Made by a program: the position numbers and the translations under genes. A stretch of DNA of 64,000 bases, from the NCBI GenBank assembly GCA_032433765.1, contig JAVIAB010000102.1:15811232-15875231 (forward strand), in the 5' to 3' direction. Below the pieces are notes generated by a model, which saw nothing but the letters and a program-made list of their open reading frames with translations, ran no database searches and was not told where the DNA came from. This document shows, one piece after another, positions 22,043-31,694 of the stretch (the stretch's first letter is position 1; the number at the start of each line of letters is the position of its first letter). Source of the stretch: Megaustenia siamemsis (Eukaryota > Mollusca > Gastropoda > Stylommatophora > Ariophantidae).

Positions 22043-23375
22043 AAATCATCATATGATAGAACATTGATGCAAAGGGGGGGATCATTATATGATAGAACAT
22101 TGATGCAAAGGGGGGGATCATTATATGATAGAACATTGATGCAAAGGGGGGATCATTATATGATAGAACATTGATGCAAAGGGGGGATCATTATATGATA
22201 GAACATTGATGCAAAGGGGGGGGGGGATCATTATATGATAGAACATTGATGCAAAGGGGGGGGGGGATCATTATATGATAGAACATTGATGCAAAGGGGG
22301 GGATCATTATATGATAGAACATTGATGCAAAGGGGGGGATCATTATATGATAGAACATTGATGCAAAGGGGGGGATCATTATATGATAGAACATTGATGC
22401 AAAGGGGGGGATCATTATATGATAGAACATTGATGCAAAGGGGGGATCATTATATGATAGAACATTGATGCAAAGGGGGGATCATTATATGATAGAACAT
22501 TGATGCAAAGGGGGGGATCATTATATGATAGAACATTGATGCCAAGGGGGGATCATTATATGATAGAACATTGATGCAAAGGGGGGATCATTATATGATA
22601 GAACATTGATGCAAAAGGGGGGGGGATCATTATATGATAGAACATTGATGCAAAGGGGGGGGGATCATTATATGATAGAACATTGATGCAAAGGGGGGGA
22701 TCATTATATGATAGAACATTGATGCAAAGGGGGGGATCATTATATGATAGAACATTGATGCAAAGGGGGGGATCATTATATGATAGAACATTGATGCAAA
22801 GGGGGGGATCATTATATGATAGAACATTGATGCAAAGGGGGGGATCATTATATGATAGAACATTGATGCAAAGGGGGGGATCATTATATGATAGAACATT
22901 GATGCAAAGGGGGGGGGATCATTATATGATAGAACATTGATGCAAAGGGGGGATCATTATATGATAGAACATTGATGCCAAGGTGGGGATCATTATATGA
23001 TAGAACATTGATGCAAAGGGGGGGGATCATTATATGATAGAACATTGATGCAAAGAGGGGGGGGGGTCATTATATGATAGAACATTGATGCAAAGGGGGG
23101 GGATCATTATATGATAGAACATTGATGCAAAGGGGGGGATCATTATATGATAGAACATTGATGCAAAGGGGGGGGGATCATTATATGATAGAACATTGAT
23201 GCAAAAGGGGGGGGGATCATTATATGATAGAACATTGATGAAAAGAGGGGGGGGGGTCCATTATAAGATAGAACATTGATGCAAAGGGGGGGGATCATTA
23301 TATGATAGAACATTGATGAAAAGAGGGGTGGGGGGTCCATTATAAGATAGAACATTGATGCAAAGAATGAGGAAT
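22043..23375 (+). repeat. G-rich minisatellite, 34-39-bp unit, ~37 copies
   Basis: The unit is GATCATTATATGATAGAACA + TTGATGCAAA followed by G6-G10. Length varies almost only in the G-run. The right edge decays (TCCATTATAAGATAG, then ATAAGTATATGATAGAAAC, up to about 23440). Each unit has one long G-run, so four neighbouring units could form intermolecular or long-loop quadruplexes. It lies in the intron upstream of the 21.8-22.0-kb exon. Confidence 0.97.
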
Positions 23376-23449
23376 AAGTAAGTATATGATAGAAACATTA
23401 TGCACACTTTGGGGAAAAAGGGGGGGGGGGGAGAAGAGATCATCATACC

Positions 23450-24060
23450 ATAGAAAAAGGATGCAAATCTAAGAATGAAACATCAACATATGAACCCTTA
23501 AGATAATGCATCAATCTCTAAAGAATACCATAAACCTGAACATGAAGTATCAATCTCTAAAGATTGCCGCAAATCTTTTAAATACAGAATCAATCTCTGA
23601 AGAAAATGCTAATCTGGGAATACTTAATCAATGCCTATAAAGATAACGCATATTTGAGAATAGAATACTTTAAGAAATGAAGGCGTCTCTACAGTGGCAG
23701 AGACCTGCAACTCATAGCTGACTAAATGATCAGCAGCATCAACAGTTTATCAACATCCCACTTCACATCCCCATGAAGCCTCTTGAAACAGACTAACTAG
23801 TCTGACTATGTAAGTGGATTAAAGAGGAAAGAGAAGCCGGTACTTTAAATGTTCATGTTGAAATCGGATGGGTTTGGTGCAAACAAGCAGCTGGCTGCAC
23901 TGCACAACACTTTCACATTCATTTAACGTCATTTTAAGGACAGGCGTTGAAGAGTTGTTGGATGAACACAGAAGAACAACCCAAAACAAAGTATCCCCAT
24001 CCTGTTTCTTGCCTCACAACACAGACTTATACACAGCATGTAACAGCATCACCTCATTTA
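23450..24060. other. No recognisable gene
   Basis: 23480-23660 has loosely repeated phrases (CATCAATCTCTAAAG, TAATCAATGCCTATAAAG; ~45 bp) suggesting an eroded tandem repeat. The rest is unique. Confidence 0.45.
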
Positions 24061-24062
24061 GA

Positions 24063-25095
24063 ACTGTCAGCTGTTGACTGTCAGCTGTTCACTCACTGGC
24101 TGCTGTTAACTGTTTATTGTTGACTGTCAGCTGTTCACTCACTGGCTGCTGTTAACTGTTTATTGTTGACTGTCAGCTGTTCACTCACTGGCTGCTGTTA
24201 ATTGTTTGCTGTTGACTGTCAGCTGTTCACTCACTGGCTGCTGTTAACTGTTTACTGTTGACTGTCAGCTGTTCACTCACTGGCTGCTGTTAACTGTTTA
24301 CTGTTGACTGTCAGCTGTTCACTCACTGGCTGCTGTTAACTGTTTGCTGTTTTCTGTCTGCTGTTCACTCACTGGCTGCTGTTAACTGTTGACTGTCAGC
24401 TGTTCACTCACTGGCTGCTGTTAACTGTTAACTGTTGACTGTCAGCTGTTCACTCACTGGTTGCTGTTAACTGTTTGCTGTTGACTGTCTGCTGTTCACT
24501 CACTGGCTGCTGTTAACTGTTTACTGTTGACTGTCTGCTGTTCACTCACTGGCTGCTGTTAACTGTTTGCTGTTGACTGTCAGCCATTGACTGTTTGATG
24601 TTGACTGTCTGCTGTTGATGGTCAGCTGTTGACTGTTTGCTGTTGATGGTCAGCTGTTGACTGTTTGGTGTTAACTGTCTGGTGTTGATTGTCTGCCGTT
24701 GGCTGTTTACTGTTGACTGTCTGCTGTTTACTCACTGACTACTGTTGACTGTTTGCTGTTGACCATCAGCCACTGACTGTCTGATGTTGAGTGGCTGGTG
24801 TTGACTGTCTGCTGTTGATTGTCTGCCGTTGGTTGTTTACTGTTGACTGTCTGCTGTTGACTGTCTGGTGTTGATTGTCTGCCGTTGGCTGTTTACTGTT
24901 GACTGTCTGCTGTTTACTCACTGACTGCTGTTGACTGTTTGCTGTTGACCATCAGCCACTGACTGTCTGATGTTGAGTGGCTGGTGTTGACTGTCTGCCA
25001 TTTGTTGTTTACTGTTGACTGTCTGCTGTTCACTCACTGACTGCTGTTGACTATTTGCTGTTCACTGTCTGCCTTTGACTGTCAAACGTTCACTG
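24063..25095 (+). repeat. Minisatellite, 46-bp unit grading into degenerate CTGTTGACTGT repeats
   Basis: From 24104, TGTTAACTGTTTACTGTTGA + CTGTCAGCTGTTCACTCACTGGCTGC recurs every 46 bp. After about 24580 the order breaks into shorter modules (GACTGTCTGCTGTT, GATTGTCTGCCGTTGG). It contains a second-order duplication of about 190 bp (24.69-24.83 versus 24.87-25.0 kb). Confidence 0.93.
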
Positions 25096-25139
25096 TCAGA
25101 CTGTCTACCGTTCACTGTTGATTGGGAAGAATGATAGAA

Positions 25140-25480
25140 AGAGGGGGAAATGGAAGAGGATGAGGAGGAATATGAAACAGAAATGGACGAGGAAGAAGGA
25201 GATGATCTGAAGAAAGAAAAAGAAAACGAGGAGGAAAAAAAAAGAGGAAAAAGAAGAAAGAGGACAAAACAGAAGAAGAAAAAGAGGCTGAGGAAGAAGA
25301 AAATGAAGAGGATGAGGAAGAAGGAGTGGATGAGAGGAGAAAGAAAGAGAATAAAAATGTGATGGAAATAAGGAAGAAGATTTTGTAACAAAAAAAAAGA
25401 AGATAAAAAGGACAAAGAAGAAGAAAAAGAGCAAGATGAGGAGGAAGAGGTCAAGGGTAAAAGAAGAAGGGAATTAAAGA
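25140..25480 (+). repeat. Polypurine tract (GA/GAA-rich)
   Basis: About 340 bp of almost pure purine on the plus strand, such as GGAAGAAGGAGATGATCTGAA and AAAGAAGAAAAAGAG, without a constant period. It creates low-complexity Lys/Glu (plus) and Ser/Phe (minus) frames of up to 164 codons that are not credible genes. It could adopt H-DNA/triplex conformations. Confidence 0.85.
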
Positions 25481-25489
25481 TAAGGGCCA

Positions 25490-26213
25490 TCTGAATGAAA
25501 GACTTGTCCAGAAATGAATAAGACTGGGCACGGTAACAACGATAAAGCTGTTTCATTATTAATTGAGCTGTGTCTACTCTGTAAAGGATAAAGCTGTTTC
25601 ATCATTAATTGATGCCTTGTACCAAAAGCATTACTTTCACTCTGGTATGAAACTTCCCCAGCCAATTAATTGTGAAATGCATGATTAATATTTCTGTTCC
25701 AGCTCTCCGTTCTGGAAGATCGTGTATCCCAAAATACCCAGACATCTTTCGCCCACATTTCATCATTTCTTTGCTCCAATGCGACAGGATCTGTTCCTTT
25801 CAAAATGACCAATCTCCTATAATTGCGTTCATGAGAAGAAAGATTTATTGAAAGCAGCGTCTCTCATTTAATGGCAAGCTGTTTCCTGCCTTCTGGCAAA
25901 GTGTTTTCTTATTTCATAATTCTATCTTCAATCTAATGTTATTATAGTTACAAGGGATTCGTCTTCTTTATTTAATATTGTTCCATTTATTTGTGCTTTT
26001 ATGCGGCGTTTAGGCGTTTCAATTTTAAAAAAAAACTGAATATCGTCATATCCGTTTTGCTGCTAATTAACCTATAGACCTTTTAACTGACTGTTTCCGC
26101 CAACGTCTTTTCCTTCGGGAAATTTTTTTTTTTTTTAATTTCAGTTTCGTCAGTCCGAGTTTTATCGACAGGAAATTTATAAGTGGGTGTCTTTATAAAG
26201 TGGGAATGGAATA
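25490..26213. other. No recognisable gene
   Basis: Contains a local duplication: GATAAAGCTGTTTCATTATTAATTGA at 25540-25566 and again at 25588-25613. No gene was seen. Confidence 0.5.
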
Positions 26214-26266
26214 GAAAATAAGAATTAGCATTGACAAGTTACGATTGTAGTATGAACAGAAAATGA
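26214..26266 (+). repeat. 53-bp direct repeat, left copy
   Basis: GAAAATAAGAATTAGCATTG...ACAGAAAATGA. It matches 27023-27075 with two mismatches and brackets the family-D element. It may be an unusually long target-site duplication or a recombination footprint. Confidence 0.9.
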
Positions 26267-27022
26267 GAGAGACTTCCGTTTCCAAGATGAGATTGTTCAC
26301 GTTCTCTCGATCACTGCAGAAGTTGCATCTGTGGTCTGATTAATTTCGGCTCTCCGTTGCAATTTTCTGCGTTAAAGTTAAAATGATGTTCTACTTAACA
26401 CATCTCATCCCATAACTTCCATCACATAATAGCTCATTGTATATCCATAGACCGGCCATACGCTAATCTTACGGTCTGTTGTTTGATGTGCGACGGGGAT
26501 AATCTGACGACTAACTGTATGTCTATATGTTCGGAATTGGAGTCAACAACGATGTCCTAACATCATCAAGCGCTATATATTTTTAAAAATATGACGATCA
26601 TCATTTTCAGGAGAACGTGTACTTCCTATCAATATGGTGGATAGGCGGCAGGAACCATTGAAGGCGATATATAAAAGTGTTCCTTGTTGCAGTTTCCTCA
26701 TATTCCAAGTCCGGCTTGTTGCAGGAGCTACTGAGTTAGGTGCTCTGTGCATAGCTGTGTGTCTCATCCGTTTTGATCATGTTTCGATATTCCAATTGTT
26801 TACGATGAATGATGATATCGTATGACAGGGAACAGTTGGCTGTGTTTACTTTCTGTGCGGTTTCGCCTTATGCCTTTTGGCGTGTGCTGAGACTGCTATG
26901 ATAGGGACTACAGCTACCTTTCTTTGTTTGATAGATGATTTAGTAATTCGGATGATTCCACTGGCACGGGCGGTTGAGCAATTCGTTTGCAGTGATACGG
27001 GGCCTTCCATAACCAAAGAACC
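26267..27022 (+). mobile_element. Dispersed repeat family D, copy 2
   Basis: From 26430 to 27018 this matches the 39.33-39.95 kb copy closely (AGACCGGCCATACGCTAATC, GTTTGATGTGCGACGGGG, GGTGGATAGGCGGCAGGAAC, TATTCCAAGTCCGGCTTGTT). It ends in GGGCCTTCCATAACCAAAGAACC. The first 160 bp (ACTTCCGTTTCCAAGATG...) is absent from the 39-kb copy but its start resembles 31.14 kb (ACTTCCGGTGTCAAGATGG), so this may be the longest copy. No conserved ORF. Confidence 0.8.
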
Positions 27023-27075
27023 GAAAATGAGAATTAGCATTGACAAGTTACGATTGTAGTACGAACAGAAAATGA
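27023..27075 (+). repeat. 53-bp direct repeat, right copy
   Basis: Partner of 26214-26266. It abuts the 3' end of the family-D element directly. Confidence 0.9.
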
Positions 27076-27079
27076 AGGA

Positions 27080-27340
27080 CGAAACTTGACTGTAAACTAC
27101 AATAGCCATCTATAGTACTAACGCCAGCGGGTGGAGTGGAAACTCCCAGAAAACTCCCACAATCGCGACGTCTTCAGCTAAGCGAGATATAAACAGATGA
27201 TGTCTTGGTATCCACAACCGCCCCTGCTCGCAAAGCCGAAAATGTCACAATATTAGAGTAATTCCTTTCTGCCCGCTGGCCTTATTACTATAGATGCTCA
27301 AGAAATTAAAGCAAACGCTGTTTTTTTTTAAAATATTTAT
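27080..27340. other. No recognisable gene
   Basis: Unique sequence with slightly higher GC than its surroundings. No feature was recognised. Confidence 0.5.
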
Positions 27341-27344
27341 AGGG

Positions 27345-27655
27345 ATTTGTTGGTCTCGAAGTAAGACGCCGGTCTCGAGACAGAGAGGTTAAAAGATCAA
27401 ATCCCGGGTGCACCAACTGGGATTTGTGTTTATGATTTCTCTCTGTGGCAACCACCCCTGGCCTCAACAGCGAGTCCCAGCTTGAAACGTCAATTACTCA
27501 TCGACGGATAAAAATATGAGTACCTCGGAAATCGGAGTTATCTGCCTGTGCGGCGAGGGATCCCTGTGCACATGACTGCCAGGGAAAAACGAATTAACAC
27601 GCAAAATTCATTTCCTAGTCTCTAGGGACCTCGCAAGAGGTGAAAGCTGGCGGAT
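27345..27655 (+). mobile_element. SINE-like repeat (family C), copy 2
   Basis: A plus-strand copy of the element at 11.64-11.945 kb. Head GTTGGTCTCGAAGTAAGACG, B-box-like GATCAAATCCCGGG, body with CCAGCTTGAAACGTCAATTA, end CCTAGTCTCTAGGGACCTC. Divergence is roughly 10-15% by eye. Confidence 0.8.
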
Positions 27656-27659
27656 GCAA

Positions 27660-28200
27660 TATCTATATTTATTGATTTATGACATGTTATATCAGCCAGT
27701 GCAAAAATATATTGATAACAGGTGCTGCAAAACAAGAGATTTGGCAATCTAACATAAATAATACTATAAAATACCATATTATTCCAAAACTCTGCTCCAA
27801 AAGCTAACACTGACATTACAAGACAACGAGGGGAAAAAGCCACATCACGAAGTTGATGGGATGCCTAAGTAGAATACTGAATGTTGACAAGAAGAGACAG
27901 AACAATTATCGGTTCATATTAGTGGATTACTTATCACCTTGAGATAGCATCCAAGCCCAAACGCAAGTTTCTATGTAGTTTTAATTGTATTTATTTACAT
28001 AATTGTGTGTGTGTGTGTGATGTCCATTATTCCAGCTCAAGGTCCTACTGAGCCACAACGTTGTTTTCTTGATGCGATGTCCCTCACCTATGTAAATCTG
28101 TAATCATACAACTTTGTCCTTTATTTTCTTGTCATCAGCTGGGCAGTAGCTTCACATTTGTATGCTTTTACCTTTTAACCAATGTGACGATTCAGCTTTT
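27660..28200. other. No recognisable gene
   Basis: AT-rich, with a short (GT)n run near 28003-28018. The last 100 bp may be decayed LINE sequence upstream of the RNase H domain. Confidence 0.45.
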
Positions 28201-28204
28201 CAGG

Positions 28205-29060
28205 TCGCAACTGGGCCACGGAGCTACCTGGGTCGTAACAAGTGTATCTATCGAACGGGTGTTATCACCTCAGGCTCCATCATCTATGCGGATGGTTCTG
28301 TTTCCCGCGGAGAGGACAGCGGTTGGGGTTTTGTGGCCTACCAACATGGCTAGATGTGGCTAGGGATTCTGGCAAGTGTAGCGGTGTCCAGCACCAGGAA
28401 GGGAATAGAAGCAGCAACGGCGGCGATAACATGGCATAGATGTGGCTAGGGATTCTGGCAAGTGTAGCGGTGTCCAGCACCAGGAAGGGAATAGAAGCAG
28501 CAACGGCGGCGATAACATGGCATAGATGTGGCTAGGGATTCTGGCAAGTGTAGCGGTGTCCAGCACCAGGAAGGGGATAGAAGCAGCAACGTCGGCGATA
28601 ACATGGCATAGATGTGGCTAGGGATTCTGGCAAGTGTAGCGGTGTCCAGCACCAGGAAGGGAATAGAAGCAGCAACGTCGGCGATAACATGGCATAGATG
28701 TGGCTATGGATTCTGGCAAGTGTAGCGATGTCCAGCCCCAGGAAGGGGATAGAAGCAGCAACGGCGGCGATAACATGGCATAGATGTGGCTAGGGATTCT
28801 GGCAAGTGTAGCGGTGTCCAGCACCAGGAAGGGGATAGAAGCAGCAACGGCGGCGATAACATGGCTGCTGCACATAACGTGGTTCATGCAATTTTGGAGG
28901 CTGGACTCACAAAGTATGCTACAGAAGATTGACAGACAGTCTCTGCGGCAGGAGTGGATGCAGCTCTTGGATGCCTCTACAGCGAACGCGTTAACCTGGG
29001 GCTACAGTTCACTGCACACTGGTGTGCATAACAATAAAAGACAAGCTCGCTTGCAGCTCT
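28205..29060 (+). pseudogene. LINE RNase H domain disrupted by tandem duplication
   Basis: The first part (28205-28350) reads SIIYADGSVSRGEDSGWGFV, the beta-1/beta-2 start of RNase H with its first catalytic Asp (Y-x-DGS). The middle part encodes TRKGIEAATAAITWL, matching the central catalytic E helix (M-E-x-E-A-x-T-x-A-L-x-W-L). It occurs six times because an 86-bp block (28351-28866) is tandemly repeated. After the last copy the domain continues as FWRLDSQSMLQKIDRQSLRQ, where the usual D-S-M-S-L-L strand is found. An 86-bp unit shifts the frame each time, so the domain is dead. It is a pseudogene of a LINE ORF2. Confidence 0.85.
28351..28866 (+). repeat. 86-bp tandem repeat x6 inside RNase H
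   Basis: TAGATGTGGCTAGGGATTCT starts at 28351, 28437, 28523, 28609, 28695 and 28781, an exact 86-bp period. Copies differ at one to five positions (for example CGGCGG/CGTCGG and GGGAATAG/GGGGATAG). Confidence 0.98.
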
Positions 29061-29345
29061 GTCAATGAGTGTGGCCTGACTCTGGACAAAACAGACATCG
29101 CCAAGTTTTAAAAAAATTCTTTAAGAAAAGAGGACCGGTGGGGAAAGGATGTATATATTGAGAGACTGTTGAGTCTAGAGATCGTAATGGGGGTCTAGTC
29201 GATCCGGTGTGCTTAATGGGAAAAGCAGATGTATCTACAATCAACACCTGACAGGAACAATCAGTCTGTGGGCGCTTTAAAAAATGATGGGACAGGCGTT
29301 GGAGCGGGTAGTGGGATGCCCTTACAGCAATGAAACTGGTTCCAT

Positions 29346-29386
29346 GAATAGAATAGAATAGAATAGAATAGAATAGAATAGAATAT
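29346..29386 (+). repeat. (GAATA)n microsatellite
   Basis: About eight perfect GAATA units. The position after a LINE remnant fits a LINE-type simple-repeat tail. Confidence 0.95.
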
Positions 29387-29389
29387 ATT

Positions 29390-30425
29390 CAGTCTCAGTG
29401 TGCTTGTTCGCCCGATGACTAAAGGAGCGTACCTCTTCGTCATCCGCCCTTAAAAGGACGTTAAGTGGGCGTGTCTACGTTGTGTTGTGGTTTACAGTAT
29501 AACTGTGATATTTGCGCCTTTCGGCCCAACACATCCGACGTTAGCATGACATTTTTTAGTACCGAGTTGTCTTCCCTCTTTGATCCCTACTCGATTGGCC
29601 AGACTAGACAGGTTAGTCTGTTACTAGAGGCACCACAGAGAGATGGAGCAGGGTCTGGATGGTTCTGGTTCACCGATCCTGGCGCAGGCCATCAGCTGTT
29701 GGTTGCTGACAACTTCCAGCTCTGCTGCTGTGACTCGCGCCTTCGCCTCCAGTCTCAGTGTGAAATATACCTTTGTTAAAATATTAAGTTTCAGTGTAAC
29801 TGTCACCTCTGTTGATATATTCTTTTCTGAACGAGAATATGTTCTATCTGTCTTGTTATTCAGTTCCAATGTGAATGACATGGCTAATGATATCTCTCTT
29901 TTGTTTGAATCTCTGTGCTAACATATTTTGACTCAATGTGAGTGGAAGATATCTGTTCTCAACTTCTAGTTGAGATAGAAGACGTCTGTTCTCATGAAAC
30001 ACGAGAAGACCAGGCCGATGTTGCCCATAAGGAAGTCTCTGCTATACAACCAACATTAGCTACCGACAGAATAAGTGATTCGGCGTCAGCGGGACATAAT
30101 TTTGACAAGACAGGACAGGGCGGACTTCTTCAATGACAGGAAGAGAACACGAGACAGCGCAACCAGTGGCAGGTGAAGCAGTAGTTGGGCCACCAAACGA
30201 TCTGTCGTCATACAGCGCACACTATTACGGCCTGTTACGATTTCCTGTCACTGAAGTTTGACTGCCAGTCTCCATGTCACCTGTTTGTTGTGTTTACCAC
30301 AAGTCCATTGTATTTTTAATATTTCATCTATCATATTATCACTTGTTTGCTAGTTCTCTGAAGATCTATTTTCGCAAAAATTTTTTTTTTTTTTTTTTTT
30401 TTTGGGTAGAAATATGAGTGTTATA
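29390..30425. other. No recognised gene; weak internal repeats
   Basis: Frames at 29465-29779, 29643-29921 and 29942-30136 overlap and show no domain I recognise. Phrases like TCAGTGTGAAATATACCTTTGTTAA and TCAGTGTAACTGTCACCTCTGTTGA suggest an old ~55-bp repeat between 29750 and 29950. A T-run lies at 30380-30402. Confidence 0.4.
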
Positions 30426-30427
30426 AA

Positions 30428-30862
30428 GTCCTGATAGTCGGCTTGGTAGGTCTAACTGTCCACTTGTTAGGCTTGTTTGTTAGTCCTGATAGTCGGCTTG
30501 GTAGGTCTAACTGTCCACTTGTTAGGCTTGTTTGTTAGTCCTGATAGTCGGCTTGGTAGGTCTAACTGTCCACTTGTTAGGCTTGTTTGTTAGTCCTGAT
30601 AGTCGGCTTGGTAGGTCTAACTGTTCACTTGTTAGGCTTGTTTGTTAGTCCTGATAGTCGGCTTGGTAGGTCTAACTGTCCACTTGTTAGGCTTGTTTGT
30701 TAGTCCTGATAGTCGGCTTGGTAGGTCTAACTGTCCACTTGTTAGGCTTGTTTGTTAGTCCTGATAGTCGGCTTGGTAGGTCTAACTGTCCACTTGTTAG
30801 GCTTGTTTGTTAGTCCTGATAGTCGGCTGGTAGGTCTAACTGTCCACTTGTTAGGCTTTCTT
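30428..30862 (+). repeat. Minisatellite, 55-bp unit x8
   Basis: GTCCTGATAGTCGGCTTGGT starts every 55 bp from 30428; seven units are nearly perfect and the last is one base short. Very homogeneous, so young. Confidence 0.97.
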
Positions 30863-30984
30863 GTTGGTTTGTTAGCCTGATAGCTCTGATGCGGAGGTAT
30901 TTCCTTTCAAATAATCAGCAACTTATCAGGGCGAGATGGTTGACGTTTTCATCACCGATGAACCATTAAAATCAAGAGAATTTG

Positions 30985-31105
30985 TTATCAAAATACTTTC
31001 TCAGGTACCCATTTACAGCTGTGAGAATCCCGAAGTAAGTCGGTCCAGGGAGCGAACCCGATCTTTCCTCTTTTGATAACTAACCATTTCTCTAGCAAGA
31101 CTTTC
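30985..31105 (-). mobile_element. tRNA-derived SINE head fragment
   Basis: The minus strand shows AATGGTTAGTTATC-like A-box remains and a B-box GGGTTCGCTCCC, then ACTTCGGGATTCTCACAGCT, TGGGTACC and TGAGAAA, in the order of family A. It is diverged and truncated. Confidence 0.5.
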
Positions 31106-31136
31106 AATTAGATAAGGGACTTAGCTTCAGTTAAGA

Positions 31137-31420
31137 ACTTCCGGTGTCAAGATGGCGCAGTCATGTTTGCGTCAACGTTCACTGTTATGTTTTTAGTCGG
31201 AAAGGTGGTTAATTCTATCTTTCCAATGCAGATAAGTGTAAAGATAGGAAGTTCCACTGTTGGGATCTTCGTTAGTGACACGCGATCTGAAATCCTCTAC
31301 AGTGTGCGCAAAGTGTATTCTGTGTTGATTGCAATATACGACATCATTGGAATACCAGTCAATAAGGCGGATAGGCGGCAAGAACCATCGAGGCATAGTT
31401 CATAGGTTAAAACTGGCTCT
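31137..31420 (+). mobile_element. Family D-related fragment (5' part)
   Basis: It starts ACTTCCGGTGTCAAGATGGC and contains GTCAATAAGGCGGATAGGCG + GCAAGAACC, the block shared by the other family-D copies. The intervening ~200 bp differs from them. AAGATGGC is a YY1-like motif often found near LINE 5' ends, but no ORF is present here. Confidence 0.55.
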
Positions 31421-31424
31421 ATAT

Positions 31425-31690
31425 AGCACCGCCGAACCGTCTTTCTTACTTCTTCCATCATGTTAACTGGAATAATTCATCAAAAAATCTCGCGTGTTTT
31501 CCTGTGAAGTGGAAAATGTGACGCACAAACATGACATGCACTGGAATAGCAAACGTCACTTTCATGTCATTATCATGGAATAGCTGACTGGTAAGAGCTC
31601 ACACTAAGGAGACAGGCCATCCTCATAAGTAGAGACAGGCGAGCTACATGTGAGAAGAGTCGCAGATTCTAGAAGCGGACAAAGGCAGAA
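31425..31690. other. No recognisable gene
   Basis: Unique sequence between a dispersed repeat and the large minisatellite. No feature was recognised. Confidence 0.5.
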
Positions 31691-31694
31691 AAAG

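Noticed and set aside
25062..25556. 164-codon minus frame rich in Ser/Phe/Leu with apparent membrane segments
   Set aside because: Complement of a polypurine tract; low complexity, no credible gene.
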